From: Clostridium omnivorum
GTDB taxonomy: Bacteria > Bacillota > Clostridia > Clostridiales > Clostridiaceae
DNA length: 64,000 nt
Assembly: GCF_026012015.1 (NCBI RefSeq)
Contig: NZ_BRXR01000001.1
Coordinates: forward strand, 2,567,501-2,631,500
Direction: 5' to 3'
In this document: piece after piece, positions 9,820-21,100 of the stretch
How positions within the stretch are numbered: position 1 is the stretch's first letter
Layout of the letters: each line of letters begins with the position of its first letter
The notes under the pieces: model-generated
The model's input: the letters and a program-made list of their open reading frames with translations, nothing else
What the model was told of the DNA's origin: nothing
Databases searched by the model: none
Translations under genes and position numbers: made by a program

Positions 9820-9884
9820 TGTGCCGCAGGGCGGGCGTGCCACGGGGACGTGACCTTTGGCATAAATCACATACATTATAATGA

Positions 9885-9925
9885 GAGAGGTTGATGAATA
9901 TAATACTTTCATCAACCTCTCAATT
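9885..9925 (+). terminator. Hairpin terminator after the helicase gene
   Basis: A perfect 13-bp stem, GAGAGGTTGATGA (9885-9897) with TCATCAACCTCTC (9909-9921), is followed by an AT-rich rather than pure T tail, so termination strength is uncertain. Confidence 0.65.
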
Positions 9926-10025
9926 TATTATTAAAGTGCATTTTATAAGTAAATATTTATATATTTTCATATTTATATATTTAAATTTTCACCAATATGT
10001 CACGGTGATGATTGCTTTAAGCATA

Positions 10026-11324
10026 TTAGTTATCCGCTCTAACACTAACTGTTAAGGTCCTGCGTTTATAAACGCTGGATATTAATCCTATCGCTATCAT
10101 GTTCATGATAAATTGACTGCCACCGTAGCTTATGAAAGGTAGAGACATTCCTACTAGTGGTGCAAAACCAAGCACCATTAGGATATTCCAAGAAAATTCT
10201 ACAGCAAATATTGCAGCTATTCCTTTTATAAGGAGCTTTCCATAGGTGTCTTTTACAGAAGTAGCTAAGGATATAATTCTAACTATAAAGGCTGAAGCTA
10301 AAGCTACTATGGAAAGTCCGGCAAACCAACCAAAGGTATATATTATATAAGCAAATATAAGATCAGTATGTGGCTCTGGTAAGGCCTGCCTAGTAAGAGT
10401 AAGTCCTTTTCCAAAGAATCCTGCACCGATTAGAAGTTTTTTTACTTGAATAATCAAATAACCCGCTCCTTGAGGATCCTTTTGTGGATTTACAAATGTA
10501 AGCATCCGTGAAATCCTATAGGGCTCTGATAGTACAAAGAAAAATGATAAACCAAATAGGGCGCAAACAATTAGTAAAATATACTTATAATTAGCCTTAG
10601 AACCAAATAAAAGAACGATAAAGGATATAACATAGATTGCACAGGCTGATACTGAAGGTGCTGATGCGATTAAAAGTAGGGGCAGTGCAAGTAATCCTAT
10701 TCCTTTTAGTTTATTTTCAAGTTTACTAAAGTCCCAATCGGAGAATATTCCGCAGGAGGATATTATAAGAATAAATACCGACAAGTCAAGGAAATTCCAA
10801 ACTGTAAAAAATAAACTAAGGTGAATTCTACCGTTGGATTGAGGCCCAGTAAAAGCTGCAAGCATTGCAAAAAATAAAGTAACAATATAAATATACTTTG
10901 AGTATTTACGAAGCTTTCTATAATCAAAAAAGTAAATTCCTGTAACTATTGCAATTCCTATTACAAAATAGCCTAGATTTTTGTAGAAAACCTCTTCTGA
11001 AGCAAGTCCTGAAATTTTTATAAAGTACATGGATAATAGTCCAAAGCCCGAAAGCAATAAAGTTATTATAAGTAGTGTCCAGTCTGGATTTCCCTTATGA
11101 GCCTTATTTAACTGGCTTCCTACTACAGTAGCATCACCCATTTGAGCAATAGCCTTTTCAGTGGCTTCACTTTCCTTTGTGCCTTCTGATATCAGTTCAT
11201 CACTAAGCTCTAAAATATGATTTTCAAGCTCCAATTTTATTTCTTCATGTGCATCTTTGTTTTTTACTAAAGAGCACACATTTTTTATGTATTCCCCAAT
11301 GATTTCATTGCTATTTAGCCCCAT
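10026..11324 (-). CDS. SEDS (FtsW/RodA/SpoVE-type) glycosyltransferase-like protein with N-terminal permease-prefix domain
   Basis: The 432 residues begin with a soluble domain of about 70 residues of the permease-prefix type (DAHEEIKLELENHILELSDE, EKAIAQMGD). A polytopic SEDS domain with about 10 membrane segments follows, including the motifs PEPHTDLIFAY and PFISYGGS. SEDS proteins polymerise lipid II into glycan strands. The prefix domain is usually found on membrane proteins controlled by a neighbouring PadR regulator, as here. The ATG at 11324 has GGGAGGG 6 bases upstream and overlaps the end of padR by 10 bases, so the two are probably translationally coupled. Confidence 0.88.
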   Translation of the reverse strand: MGLNSNEIIGEYIKNVCSLVKNKDAHEEIKLELENHILELSDELISEGTKESEATEKAIAQMGDATVVGSQLNKAHKGNPDWTLLIITLLLSGFGLLSMYFIKISGLASEEVFYKNLGYFVIGIAIVTGIYFFDYRKLRKYSKYIYIVTLFFAMLAAFTGPQSNGRIHLSLFFTVWNFLDLSVFILIISSCGIFSDWDFSKLENKLKGIGLLALPLLLIASAPSVSACAIYVISFIVLLFGSKANYKYILLIVCALFGLSFFFVLSEPYRISRMLTFVNPQKDPQGAGYLIIQVKKLLIGAGFFGKGLTLTRQALPEPHTDLIFAYIIYTFGWFAGLSIVALASAFIVRIISLATSVKDTYGKLLIKGIAAIFAVEFSWNILMVLGFAPLVGMSLPFISYGGSQFIMNMIAIGLISSVYKRRTLTVSVRADN

Positions 11325-11656
11325 GCTATACCCTCCCACAAAACTTTATCTACTGCAGTCTTAAAAGTGCCCCATTCTTCTTTTTTTTCTTTTGTGTGAA
11401 GTATTCCTTTATCCGTTATTTTGTAGTATTTTCGCTTTCTACCCCCTTCGCTTTCATCCCAGTAGGATTCTACCATGCCTTCAGCTTCTAAAGTATGCAG
11501 AATTGGGTACAGTGTACCTTCCTTAAAGGCAAAAATGCCGCTGGATTTGGTTTCGATTTCTTTAATCATCTCATAGCCATACATGGGTTTTTTTTCAAGA
11601 AGACTCAGAATCAAAATAACCGTACTGCCTTTAATGAGTTCTTTACTTATTCTCAT
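11315..11656 (-). CDS. PadR-family transcriptional regulator
   Basis: The 113-residue protein is a classic small PadR: a winged helix with LSLLEKKPMYGYEMIKEIE, the wing signature KEGTLYPILHTLEAEGMV, and GGRKRKYYKITDKG. It probably represses its own operon in response to an envelope or drug signal. The ATG at 11656 has a perfect AAGGAGGAG site; the longer in-frame start lies inside the upstream gene. It overlaps vanZ upstream and the SEDS gene downstream. Confidence 0.92.
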   Translation of the reverse strand: MRISKELIKGSTVILILSLLEKKPMYGYEMIKEIETKSSGIFAFKEGTLYPILHTLEAEGMVESYWDESEGGRKRKYYKITDKGILHTKEKKEEWGTFKTAVDKVLWEGIAWG

Positions 11657-12200
11657 AACTCTCCTCCTTAAATAGCTTAAATATTCCAAAACCGATTATT
11701 GAACCTAATGTATTTAAAATAATGTCATCTATATCAACAGATCTGTAATTTCCGCAAAACATAGACAAATATTGAAGAAGCTCTATTGATATAGAAACTA
11801 ATAAACATAATAAAACTGTTGCTTTAATACTTTTAAACTTTTTAAAAGTTATGGGTACAATTGCTGCTAAAGGTGCTAAAAGAAACAAATTACCAAATAT
11901 ATTGATTATCCAAAACTTGATCATAAAACTCTTCATATTTGATGGTATTGTTGAAATGTCTTTTACTGTATTAAATACAGGAACTAAATTTGCTGTGGGT
12001 TTAATGCTGCCATATCTATGAAATGGCAATAAGGTAACCGCAATTAATCCCATTATATAAATAGAAAAAATAATTAAGAGTACTTCCTTAGAATTTAAAA
12101 ATTTAGCATTAATTTTTTTAGCTTTTTTGTACCTGATTATTTCCATAATTATTAATATAGGAACCCCTAGTATAAAAACAAATTGCCTATCAAACCCCAT
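11643..12200 (-). CDS. VanZ-like family membrane protein
   Basis: 185 residues with about four membrane helices and the VanZ layout: LIAVTLLPF, NLVPVFNTVKD, FGNLFLLAPLA, SIELLQYL, and a C-terminal RSVDIDDIILNTLGSIIG signature. VanZ relatives alter susceptibility to glycopeptides by an unclear mechanism. It is first of three overlapping minus-strand genes (vanZ-like, padR, SEDS), suggesting an envelope-stress operon. GGAGG precedes the ATG. Confidence 0.88.
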   Translation of the reverse strand: MGFDRQFVFILGVPILIIMEIIRYKKAKKINAKFLNSKEVLLIIFSIYIMGLIAVTLLPFHRYGSIKPTANLVPVFNTVKDISTIPSNMKSFMIKFWIINIFGNLFLLAPLAAIVPITFKKFKSIKATVLLCLLVSISIELLQYLSMFCGNYRSVDIDDIILNTLGSIIGFGIFKLFKEESYENK

Positions 12201-12356
12201 ACTTCATCCTCCAGACTAATTTGATACATATTATTACTATGCATAGTATATCTAGGCATAATTATAAACAAATATTTCCAAGGAGTCAACAAGGAAGTTT
12301 ATGAATTATTATATTTTTTAATATATTAAAAATAAGGTGCTTTTATTTAAAAAATA

Positions 12357-12385
12357 TTGACATAATAATCTATATGGCATATTAT
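12357..12385 (+). promoter_or_regulatory. Sigma-A promoter for the metG T-box transcript
   Basis: TTGACA (12357-12362) and TATTAT (12380-12385) are separated by 17 bases, just upstream of the T-box leader. Confidence 0.75.
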
Positions 12386-12405
12386 AATAATTAATAAAAT
12401 GCATT

Positions 12406-12680
12406 GATGGGAAGAGTAGTAAAGGGATGTGCTTAAAAGAGAGCTAGAGTAGGTGAAAGCTAGCAGCATGGAAGCTTACGAACATGGCCCCTGAGCAGAT
12501 TATCTGAATTTAAGTAAGGTAATACGGCAGCAACCGTTATATTGCAAGGTGATAAAAGCTAAGCTTTAGCAAGGTGGAGTCACTTATGGAGGTACTTGTG
12601 GCGACATAAGTACAAATTAGAGTGGTAACGCGTATATACGCCTCTATGTGGATTTTTCTACATAGAGGTTTTTTATTTTG
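12406..12680 (+). promoter_or_regulatory. T-box riboswitch (tRNA-Met responsive) upstream of metG
   Basis: The leader has the stem I features AGAGAGCTAG and GGTGAAAGCTAGCA, then a candidate specifier GAAC-ATG-GC before CCCTGAG; ATG matches the downstream methionyl-tRNA synthetase. The T-box core AGAGTGGTAACGCG is at 12619-12632. The terminator follows, CCTCTATGT (12641-12649) with ACATAGAGG (12660-12668) and six T. Uncharged tRNA-Met should stabilise the antiterminator and raise metG expression. Confidence 0.93.
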
Positions 12681-12764
12681 CAAAACTAAGCTTTTATGGA
12701 AAAGACTTATGCATATTGCCTAGAAAAATGGAAAACATTTTAATAATAAAGAGGAGGAGAAAAT

Positions 12765-14699
12765 ATGTGTAACAAGAAACCTTATTATATTACGACCCCT
12801 ATTTACTACCCATCTGCTAACCTGCATATAGGAAATACTTATACAACAGTAGCAGCAGATGCACTAGCTAGATTTAAAAGACTAACTGGATATGATGTAT
12901 TCTTTCTAACAGGAAGTGACGAGCACGGCGAAAAAATACAGAGAATAGCTGAAGGAAAAGGCGTAACTCCAAAGGCTTATGTAGATGAAATAGTAGCAGG
13001 AATTAAAGAGCTATGGAAGCTAATGGACATAAGCTATGATAAGTTTATAAGAACAACAGATGATTATCATGAAAAGGCAGTACAAAAGATATTTACTCAG
13101 CTTTATGAGCAAGGCGATATATATAAGAGCTCCTATGAAGGACACTACTGCATACCTTGTGAATCCTTCTGGACAGAAACTCAATTAGTTAATGGAAACT
13201 GCCCAGACTGCGGGAGACCAGTTGAAAGAAAGACAGAAGAAGCTTACTTTTTTAAGATGTCAAAATATGCTGATAGACTTATAGAGTATATAGAAACTCA
13301 TCCAGAGTTTATTCAGCCTGAATCCAGAAAGAATGAAATGCTTAATAACTTCCTAAGACCAGGTCTTCAGGATCTTTGCGTTTCAAGAACTTCTTTCAAT
13401 TGGGGAGTTCCAGTAGAATTTGACCCAGGACATGTAGTATATGTTTGGATAGACGCACTTTCAAACTATATAACAGCTCTTGGCTACAACACAGAAAATA
13501 ATGAGCTTTACAACAAATTTTGGCCAGCAGATGTTCACCTAATAGGTAAGGACATACTAAGATTCCACACTATTTACTGGCCTATTATGCTTATGGCTTT
13601 AAATATTCCACTGCCAAAGCAAGTATTTGGTCATGGCTGGCTTTTGGTAGACGGCGGAAAGATGTCCAAATCAAAGGGTAACGTAGTAGACCCAGTAGTT
13701 CTTGTTAATAATTTTGGTGTAGATGCTGTAAGATATTATCTGCTTAGAGAAATACCTTTTGGTTCAGATGGACTATTTAATAATGAGATATTTATGAAGA
13801 AAATAAATTCAGACCTTGCTAATGACCTTGGAAACTTACTATCTAGAACTGTAGCAATGGTTGAAAAGTACTTTGATGGAGTAATTCCTGCACCAACTGC
13901 TAAGGAACCTATAGATGATGAGCTAATTAAACTTGCGTTAGAAACTCCAGTAAAGGTTGAACAGCATATAGATAAGCTTAGAATTCCAGAGGCTCTAGGT
14001 GAAATTTGGGCACTAATCGGAAGAGCAAATAAATATATAGATGAAACTACACCATGGATACTTGCTAAGGATCCAGAAAAGAAGGAGAGACTAGGTACTG
14101 TACTATACAACCTTGCTGAATCTCTAAGATTTGTATCTGTGCTTGTATCAGCATTCCTGCCAACTACTGCACAGAAAATAAATGAGCAGTTATCAGTAAA
14201 CTTAACAGCATGGGATACAGTTTCAGCCTTTGATGGTACAGAAGCAGGAACAAGAGTAAAAAGAGGGGAAGTTATATTCCCAAGAATTGATGTAGAAGCT
14301 AAACTAAAAGAGTTTGAAGCTGCTGCAGAAGTTAAAGAAGAAGTTAAACCATCAATGCAGCCGCTAAAAGAAGAAATAACTATAGATGACTTTGATAAAG
14401 TAGACTTAAGAGTAGTTAAAGTACTATCCTGTGAACCAGTTAAGGGAGCTAAAAAGCTGCTTAAATTAAAGGTGGATTTAGCAGGAGAGGAAAGACAAGT
14501 AATTTCAGGTATTGCACAGTACTACAAGCCAGAGGAGCTAGTAGGAAAATATGTAATACTTGTTGCCAACTTAAAGCCTGTTACACTAAGAGGAGAGCTT
14601 TCACAAGGAATGATACTAGCAGCTGCCACAGATGATGACAGCAAGCTGTTTACAGTAAGCATACCAGGAGAACTTCCAACAGGAAGCACAGTTAGCTAA
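12765..14699 (+). CDS. metG: Methionyl-tRNA synthetase
   Basis: The 644-residue protein carries the class I signatures: HIGN (residues about 22-25) and KMSKS (GGKMSKSKGN). Its CxxC...CxxC zinc knuckle (CIPC... CPDC) sits in the connective peptide. The C-terminal 110 residues are the Trbp111/EMAP-like tRNA-binding OB domain (DKVDLRVVKVL, LKPVTLRGELSQGM). It charges tRNA-Met. GAGGAGGAG precedes the ATG. It is controlled by the T-box above and followed by a strong terminator, so it is a single-gene transcript here. Confidence 0.98.
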   Translation: MCNKKPYYITTPIYYPSANLHIGNTYTTVAADALARFKRLTGYDVFFLTGSDEHGEKIQRIAEGKGVTPKAYVDEIVAGIKELWKLMDISYDKFIRTTDDYHEKAVQKIFTQLYEQGDIYKSSYEGHYCIPCESFWTETQLVNGNCPDCGRPVERKTEEAYFFKMSKYADRLIEYIETHPEFIQPESRKNEMLNNFLRPGLQDLCVSRTSFNWGVPVEFDPGHVVYVWIDALSNYITALGYNTENNELYNKFWPADVHLIGKDILRFHTIYWPIMLMALNIPLPKQVFGHGWLLVDGGKMSKSKGNVVDPVVLVNNFGVDAVRYYLLREIPFGSDGLFNNEIFMKKINSDLANDLGNLLSRTVAMVEKYFDGVIPAPTAKEPIDDELIKLALETPVKVEQHIDKLRIPEALGEIWALIGRANKYIDETTPWILAKDPEKKERLGTVLYNLAESLRFVSVLVSAFLPTTAQKINEQLSVNLTAWDTVSAFDGTEAGTRVKRGEVIFPRIDVEAKLKEFEAAAEVKEEVKPSMQPLKEEITIDDFDKVDLRVVKVLSCEPVKGAKKLLKLKVDLAGEERQVISGIAQYYKPEELVGKYVILVANLKPVTLRGELSQGMILAAATDDDSKLFTVSIPGELPTGSTVS

Positions 14700-14731
14700 T
14701 TTTGTAAAAACTTAATTTAATAATAATATCG

Positions 14732-14783
14732 GCACAAATAAAATAGGACTTAGCAGTTTGCAGAGTCCTATTTTTATTTGTGC
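14732..14783. terminator. Strong terminator after metG
   Basis: A long stem of 19-20 bases, GCACAAATAAAATAGGACT (14732-14750) pairing with 14764-14783, surrounds a 13-base loop. Internal A and T runs would let it work in either direction. Confidence 0.85.
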
Positions 14784-14998
14784 TAAATTCTTAAAGTATA
14801 TAAAGATAAAGGGTGATTTATTGAAGATCATTAAAGGGCTTATTAGGAGATTATTGTAATAAATATGTAGTATATTAACAAATTATTATCAAAAAATTAA
14901 TAAAATACTATAAATTTGGAAAAAGGTGTGGTAAAATGTTAACTGAAGTTCTAAAATATGACATAATATACAATTATGCCATAAAATAATCATAGATA

Positions 14999-15073
14999 AA
15001 GGCAAATTTATCGAAAGATAAAGACGCAAAGCTACGGGCCTAAGGAAAGTTTCTATGGCAGCCGGGTTGCCTA
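14999..15073 (+). promoter_or_regulatory. Cyclic-di-GMP-I (GEMM) riboswitch upstream of the giant Rhs gene
   Basis: P1 is GGCAA (15001-15005) with TTGCC (15067-15071). The diagnostic core is intact: GAAAGATAAAGACGCAAAG, then ACGGGCCTAAGG, and the closing GCCGGG of the tetraloop-receptor helix. A distal pair, AGTTATTTTT (15085-15094) with AAAAATAACT (15118-15127), lies between aptamer and gene and could be the expression platform. The only gene downstream is the Rhs protein, so its expression is probably set by c-di-GMP. Confidence 0.93.
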
Positions 15074-15163
15074 AATACATATTTTAGTTATTTTTCATTT
15101 GCAATAATTTTATTATCAAAAATAACTTGTCTTATATCTATGGTTCTATTTGGGGGTGAATTA

Positions 15164-18100
15164 ATGAAAAGAAGAATTCCAATTAGGGCTATTAGTATCT
15201 TTTTAATTTTTACTTTTCTATTCAATTCTGCAGATAAGACAATATCATATGCAGCGGATACTATAGCAAATGCACCTGAAAAGGGGACATACTACGGTAA
15301 GGACATCAATGGAAAAGTAGAAAAGGCAAAGGAAGTTTCTCAAGAAGAAAAGAAATCTGAAAAGGCTATAAGAAAGCCGCAGGTTTTAAAGCAAGAAAAG
15401 CAGGAAAAGTACAGCAAGGATAAGGAAAAAACTGAAAAGAGAACAGAAAACAGTAAGACATATAAGTTAGACAGCAAGCATGATGTAACAGAAATATACC
15501 TTGATAAGATTAACTACAAAGATAAAAGTGGTAATTTACAAGAGATTGATAACACTCTTGTAGGAAATGGAAAAAATAATACTGAGTTCTATGAAAACAA
15601 GGCAAATGATTTTATAGCTACTTTGCCTGCAGTGATGGATAAGGATAAAGGCTTAGCCATAACTAAGGAGGGGTCTTCTGTAAACCTTTACCCATTTGAG
15701 GGGGACTTTAGTAGGAGTGCAGTTAGTGAGAATGCTATACTTTATAATGATGTGTTTGAGGGTATAGATTATCAGTATACAGTACAAAATTCCAATGTAA
15801 AGGAAGACATTATACTTAATCATTATGTTGATAAAAATATTTTTAAGTATTATATATCAGCGAAAGGCTTAACATTAAAAGAAGAGTACAATACAATAAG
15901 AGCCTATAAGGCTGGGAAAAAAGAACCTGTATTTATAATAAGTGCACCTGTTATGACAGATGCAGCGGGAAAAATGAATTTTAATCTCAAAATTCACCTT
16001 GAAAAGAAGCTGCTTGGCAGAGATGTTATATCAGTAACAGCAGATAAGGAATGGCTTCAGGATAAGGAAAGGGCATATCCTGTAAAGGTTGATCCTACTG
16101 TAAGTATTTATAATAAGCAATGGACATATATTCAGGAGACAAACAAAGGATATAACTATTTGAATGACGGATACCTTTATGCAGGTCTGGAAAATTCTAA
16201 TGCATCTCATGTTTATGCACTAGGTCATACTATGACATTTATCAAGTTTAGCTTTGATATAAAGAGTGATGAAAAAATTTCATCAGCAGAGCTTATTTTA
16301 AGTAGATACACTACTGGAAGTACAGAACCAAGAGTGTTTGAACTTGACAGTTTAGATGAAGAACTTAATTTTGGTGAGGTAACTTATGAGTCCTGGGGGA
16401 AAAGTCCTGCTAAGACTTCATATGCAACTGAAACTACAATATCTGGGAGTTCAACTCCTAAAGAGCCTACCCAAGTTACATGGGATATAAAAGAGCTTGC
16501 TCAGAAATGGGCCTTAGGTAAACCCAATTATGGAATAGCAATTAAAACTGCAAATCCAAATGATATTGCAGAAGCTTTTTCTGGTGGACAGGAAAATGGA
16601 TATTGTAAAATTGCACCTGAAGTTAAGATAATAACAGAAGTGGACAACCCTGTTGATCCAGGAACTTCATTGGATTCTCCTACAGTAAAGCTAAGACCTA
16701 TGAGTAGGCATTCAAATGATGGACTTTTAAGCTTAGATGGAGTTTTTGCTGATGGAGTAGCAAAACCAGATTCAAAGATAACCTATTCACTGGAATCTGA
16801 TACAGGAGTAACTTACAGTAATACTGTAGATGCTGGACTTTCTTATAAGTATCCAAATAGTGATTTGCTTACGGATATACCATCAGGTAGTAGTATTTAT
16901 AAGGGTAAGGAAAGTAATTGGCAGGCAACAGATACCTTTAAAAATTATTCTTATAATACTTTATATAGAATTAAAGCTGTGGCAGAGCTGGATGGAAATA
17001 CTGGAACACCTGGTTATAGTGATTATTTTCAAATTTATCAGGTACAAGCTAAAGATACTATACCTTATGTGGCTAATTTCTATGGTGTAGATTCTGCTAC
17101 AATTAAAAAAGACAATAGTGTACAAGATGGTCTGCTTATAGAAGGAAATACGCTTTTTATAAGGAATCCTAAGAAGAATGCAGGTAAACCCTATACACCA
17201 GCACCTCTTTCAGATGCAAAGAAACGAGAAATCGATAGCGGCTTAATGGCAAGAAACAAACATTGTGTTTATGGCTTTGAACCTATAAATCTTCTTACTG
17301 GTAACTTCTACTACGAGGCTAAGGATGCATCATCCAGCGATTATAATGGTGATTTTTCTATAATGAGAACCTATAATGCAAAGGGAGAGGCCCACGATGG
17401 CTACTTTGGAGTAAAGTGGGATTTCAATTATAATAAGTCACTGTCAAGGCTTAAGGATGGAACAATTATCTTTAATAAAGGTGATGGAAATGCTATTTAT
17501 TATAGACCTAATGGTGATGGAAGTTATAGCGCTCCTGTAGGAGAAAATCTTCAGCTTAGCATAGTAAATGATGATAGTATGAAGAATATTGGCTTTAAGA
17601 TAACAGATGGTGTAAATACTTATTTATTTAACAAAATGGGACTTTTAGATTCAGTAACAGACGGAAAGGGTAATATAACTAAGCTTTCATATGATGAAGC
17701 TTATAAATTAACTAGCATAACAACTCCTTCAGGAAAGGTTTTTGGAATTAGTCTAACTGATGAGGGAAGAATAGGGGCTATAACTCTGCCAGACTCAAAT
17801 ACTCTTCACTATAGTTATGATGATAAGGGAAACTTAGTTTCTTTTGTAGATGCAAAGGGGGCTGAGACTAAGTACTACTATGATGAAAAATCAAGAATGG
17901 CTTATTTTACGGATCCTAAGGGAAACAAAGTAACTTCCAATGTTTATGACAGTGAAGATAGAGTAGTTAAGCAGACTGATGCTCAAGACAAGACTATAAC
18001 CATCAATTACTATGATGGTTATAATGAAGCAGTAGATGCTAATGGAAATAATACAAAATACTATTATGATTCTAAATTTAGAATTACAAAGATTGTTAAA

Positions 18101-21100
18101 GCTGATGGCAGTGCAGAGAGCAGAACCTATGATGATAATAATAATCTTAAAACTGTAACTGATGCTCTAGGGCATATAACTACCTTTGAATATGATAGTA
18201 GAGGAAACAAAACTAAAGAAATACGTTTTGACAAAAAGGCTAGAGAATTTGGTTATGATGATAAAGATAATTTAACCTATGTAACTGACTTTAATGGAAA
18301 TACAGTGTCTATGATCTATGATAGCAGGAAAAATCTATTAAAGCTTCAAAGACCGGATAAGAGTACCTTTGAGTATACCTATAATGATAAAAACCAGATT
18401 ATGACCTCAAAGGATCCTCAAGGAAAAACGGCAAGCTATGAGTATAATGGAGCTGATATATCTAAAGTTACGGATGCAAAAGGAAATGTATATAAATATT
18501 TTTATAATCCTATGGGCAAGGTAATAAGCATCGAAGATCCGCTAGGTAAGATAACAAGAATGACATACAATCAAAGTGGACAAGAGCTAACTACAACCAT
18601 GCCAAATGGAGCTGTTATACAATATGGCTATGATGTTAATGGAAATAATACCACAATTACCGATGGAAATAAGAATGTTACAACTCTAGATTACAACAAT
18701 CTAGACAAGCTTATAAGGATTACAGATGCACTAGGGAATACTACCCAATATTCCTATGATGCCAATGGAAATAAAACAGAAGAGCTTAATGCAAAAGACA
18801 GCAAAAAGCAATATGTATATGACAACCTAAACAGACTTATAAAGGTAATTGATGAGGAGCAGGGAGAAACAACCTACGAAAGAGATGCCCTTGGAAATAT
18901 AATTGCTGTAACAGATCCAAAGGGAAATAAATCAACCTATAGCTATAATTATGCTGTTAATAAAATTGAAAAGGCTGAAGGAATTTTAGGACAAACACTT
19001 CTTCATGAATATGATGAAGAGGGTAATCTATTAAAGCTTACAATGCCAGATGGCACTGTTAAAAAATATAAGTATGACAGTCTTTATAACCCAATAGAGT
19101 TTACAGATACAAATGGAGTTGTAACAACTACTTCCTATAATTCAATGGGGAATATAACCAAGATTAAAGATAGTGTAGGCAAAGAATATGACTATGAATA
19201 TGATGAAAATAGTAATTTAATTAAAACAGTTGATCCATTAGGTTATGAAACATATTACACCTACGATGGTAGAAATGCTTTAACTTCAGTTAAAGATGCT
19301 GCAGGTAATGTAACTGAATACAAGTATACAGATGCAGGGAATTTAAAGGAAACTATAGATGCTTTAGGAAACAAGAAATCCTTTGAGTATGACCCCAATG
19401 GCAACTTAATATCAGAAACTTCACCTAATGGCTACAAAAAGTTATATAACTATGATGCTCTAAACAGAATAAAAAGTATACAGGACCCATTTAAGAATTT
19501 AACTCAGTATACCTATGATAAAGTTGGAAGTGTAGAGAAGGTAACAGATGCACTAGGCAATGAAACAAGTTATGAGTATACCTCTAAAGCTCTTCCTTCA
19601 AAGGTCAAGGATGCAACAGGTAATATTCTTCAAATGAACTATGACAAAAATGGAAATATGATTCAACTTGTATACCCAAATGGAGATTCTATATCCATGG
19701 AATATGATGGAGAAAATAGACTCCTTTCCTCTACCGATGCTGCGGGTGTTAAGAAAAGCTATGAATACAATATCATGGGCAAGCTTACTAAGCAGGAGGA
19801 TAATGCAGGCAATAAAATTACCAATACCTATGATAGCGCAGGCAGGCTAATTGAACAGAAGGACATACTTGGCAGGACAATTAAATACAGCTATGATTTA
19901 ACAGGAAACATCGTAAGTAAGGTAGGTCTTGATGGAAATATTACTACCTATGAATATGATAAGAAAGATAGAGTGGTGAAGATTACCGACCCTGAAGGCA
20001 AGATAACTACATTAACCTATGACGGTTTGGATAGATTAAAAGAGAAGCTTGATCCAGGCAGCAGAAAGTACTCTTATGAGTATGATGCCATAGGAAACTT
20101 AATAAAAACAATTGATCCTTTAAATAATGCTACAGCTTATGGTTATGATAGAGATGGAAATCTTACTCAAGTTACAAATGCCAAGAACAGTAGCAAAAAA
20201 TATGAATATGATGCTTTAGACAGACTTGTTAGTTTTATAGATGAAAGAGGAAATAAAAGCAGCTTTACCTATGATGCAAGGGGTAGTGTTATCAAGACCC
20301 AGGATGCGATGGGAGGCATCACACAGTTTAAATATGACGCTTTAAACAGGCTTCAGATGAAGGTGGATGCATTGGGCTTTGATACAAAATATGAGTACGA
20401 TAGCCTCAATAATCTAATAGCAGTAACTGATGCAAAGGGTAATAAGACAGACTATGAATACAACAAACACGGACTTACCACTAAAATAACTGATCCACTT
20501 AAGGGTGAAACACAGTACCAGTATGATTTAAGTGATATGCTCATAAAGCAAATTAACCCTATGGGAGAAACTTATAGTTATAGCTATGATAAGCTCCATA
20601 GAATAAGTTCTATACAAGACCCTGAGGGCTATGTTAAGAATTTTGTGTACAGCAGTTTAGGAAATCTGGAAAAGGAATATGATTCTTCTGGCAACAGCAA
20701 AACCTATATGTATGACAAGATGCACAGGCTTTTATCAGAGCAAAACACAGCAGGACATACAACTACTTATGACTATAATGCTTTAGGAAATCTTAATTCT
20801 GTCAAGCAGCCAAATGGCAATATAAGCTTTTATGAATACGATGCTCTAGACAGGGTTAATAAGACAGTAGATCCAGAAGGAAAGGCTACTAGCTTTGAAT
20901 ATGATTCCCTGGGGAATATAACAAAGGTTGTTACACCTGGAAGCAAGGAATATAAATTCAGCTATGATGAAGCTAATAATCTTGTTAGTGAGATTAACCC
21001 TCTAGGGGAAACTACAAGCTACAGCTATAACAAGAACAATATGGTAGAAGCAGTAACTAACCCTCTAGGAAACAAGACAAATTACAAATATAATGCCTTA

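Noticed and set aside
15140-15163. Upstream ATG at 15140 as start of the giant Rhs protein
   Set aside because: It would place eight extra residues before the signal peptide and ignore the GGGGGTGA site that fits the ATG at 15164.
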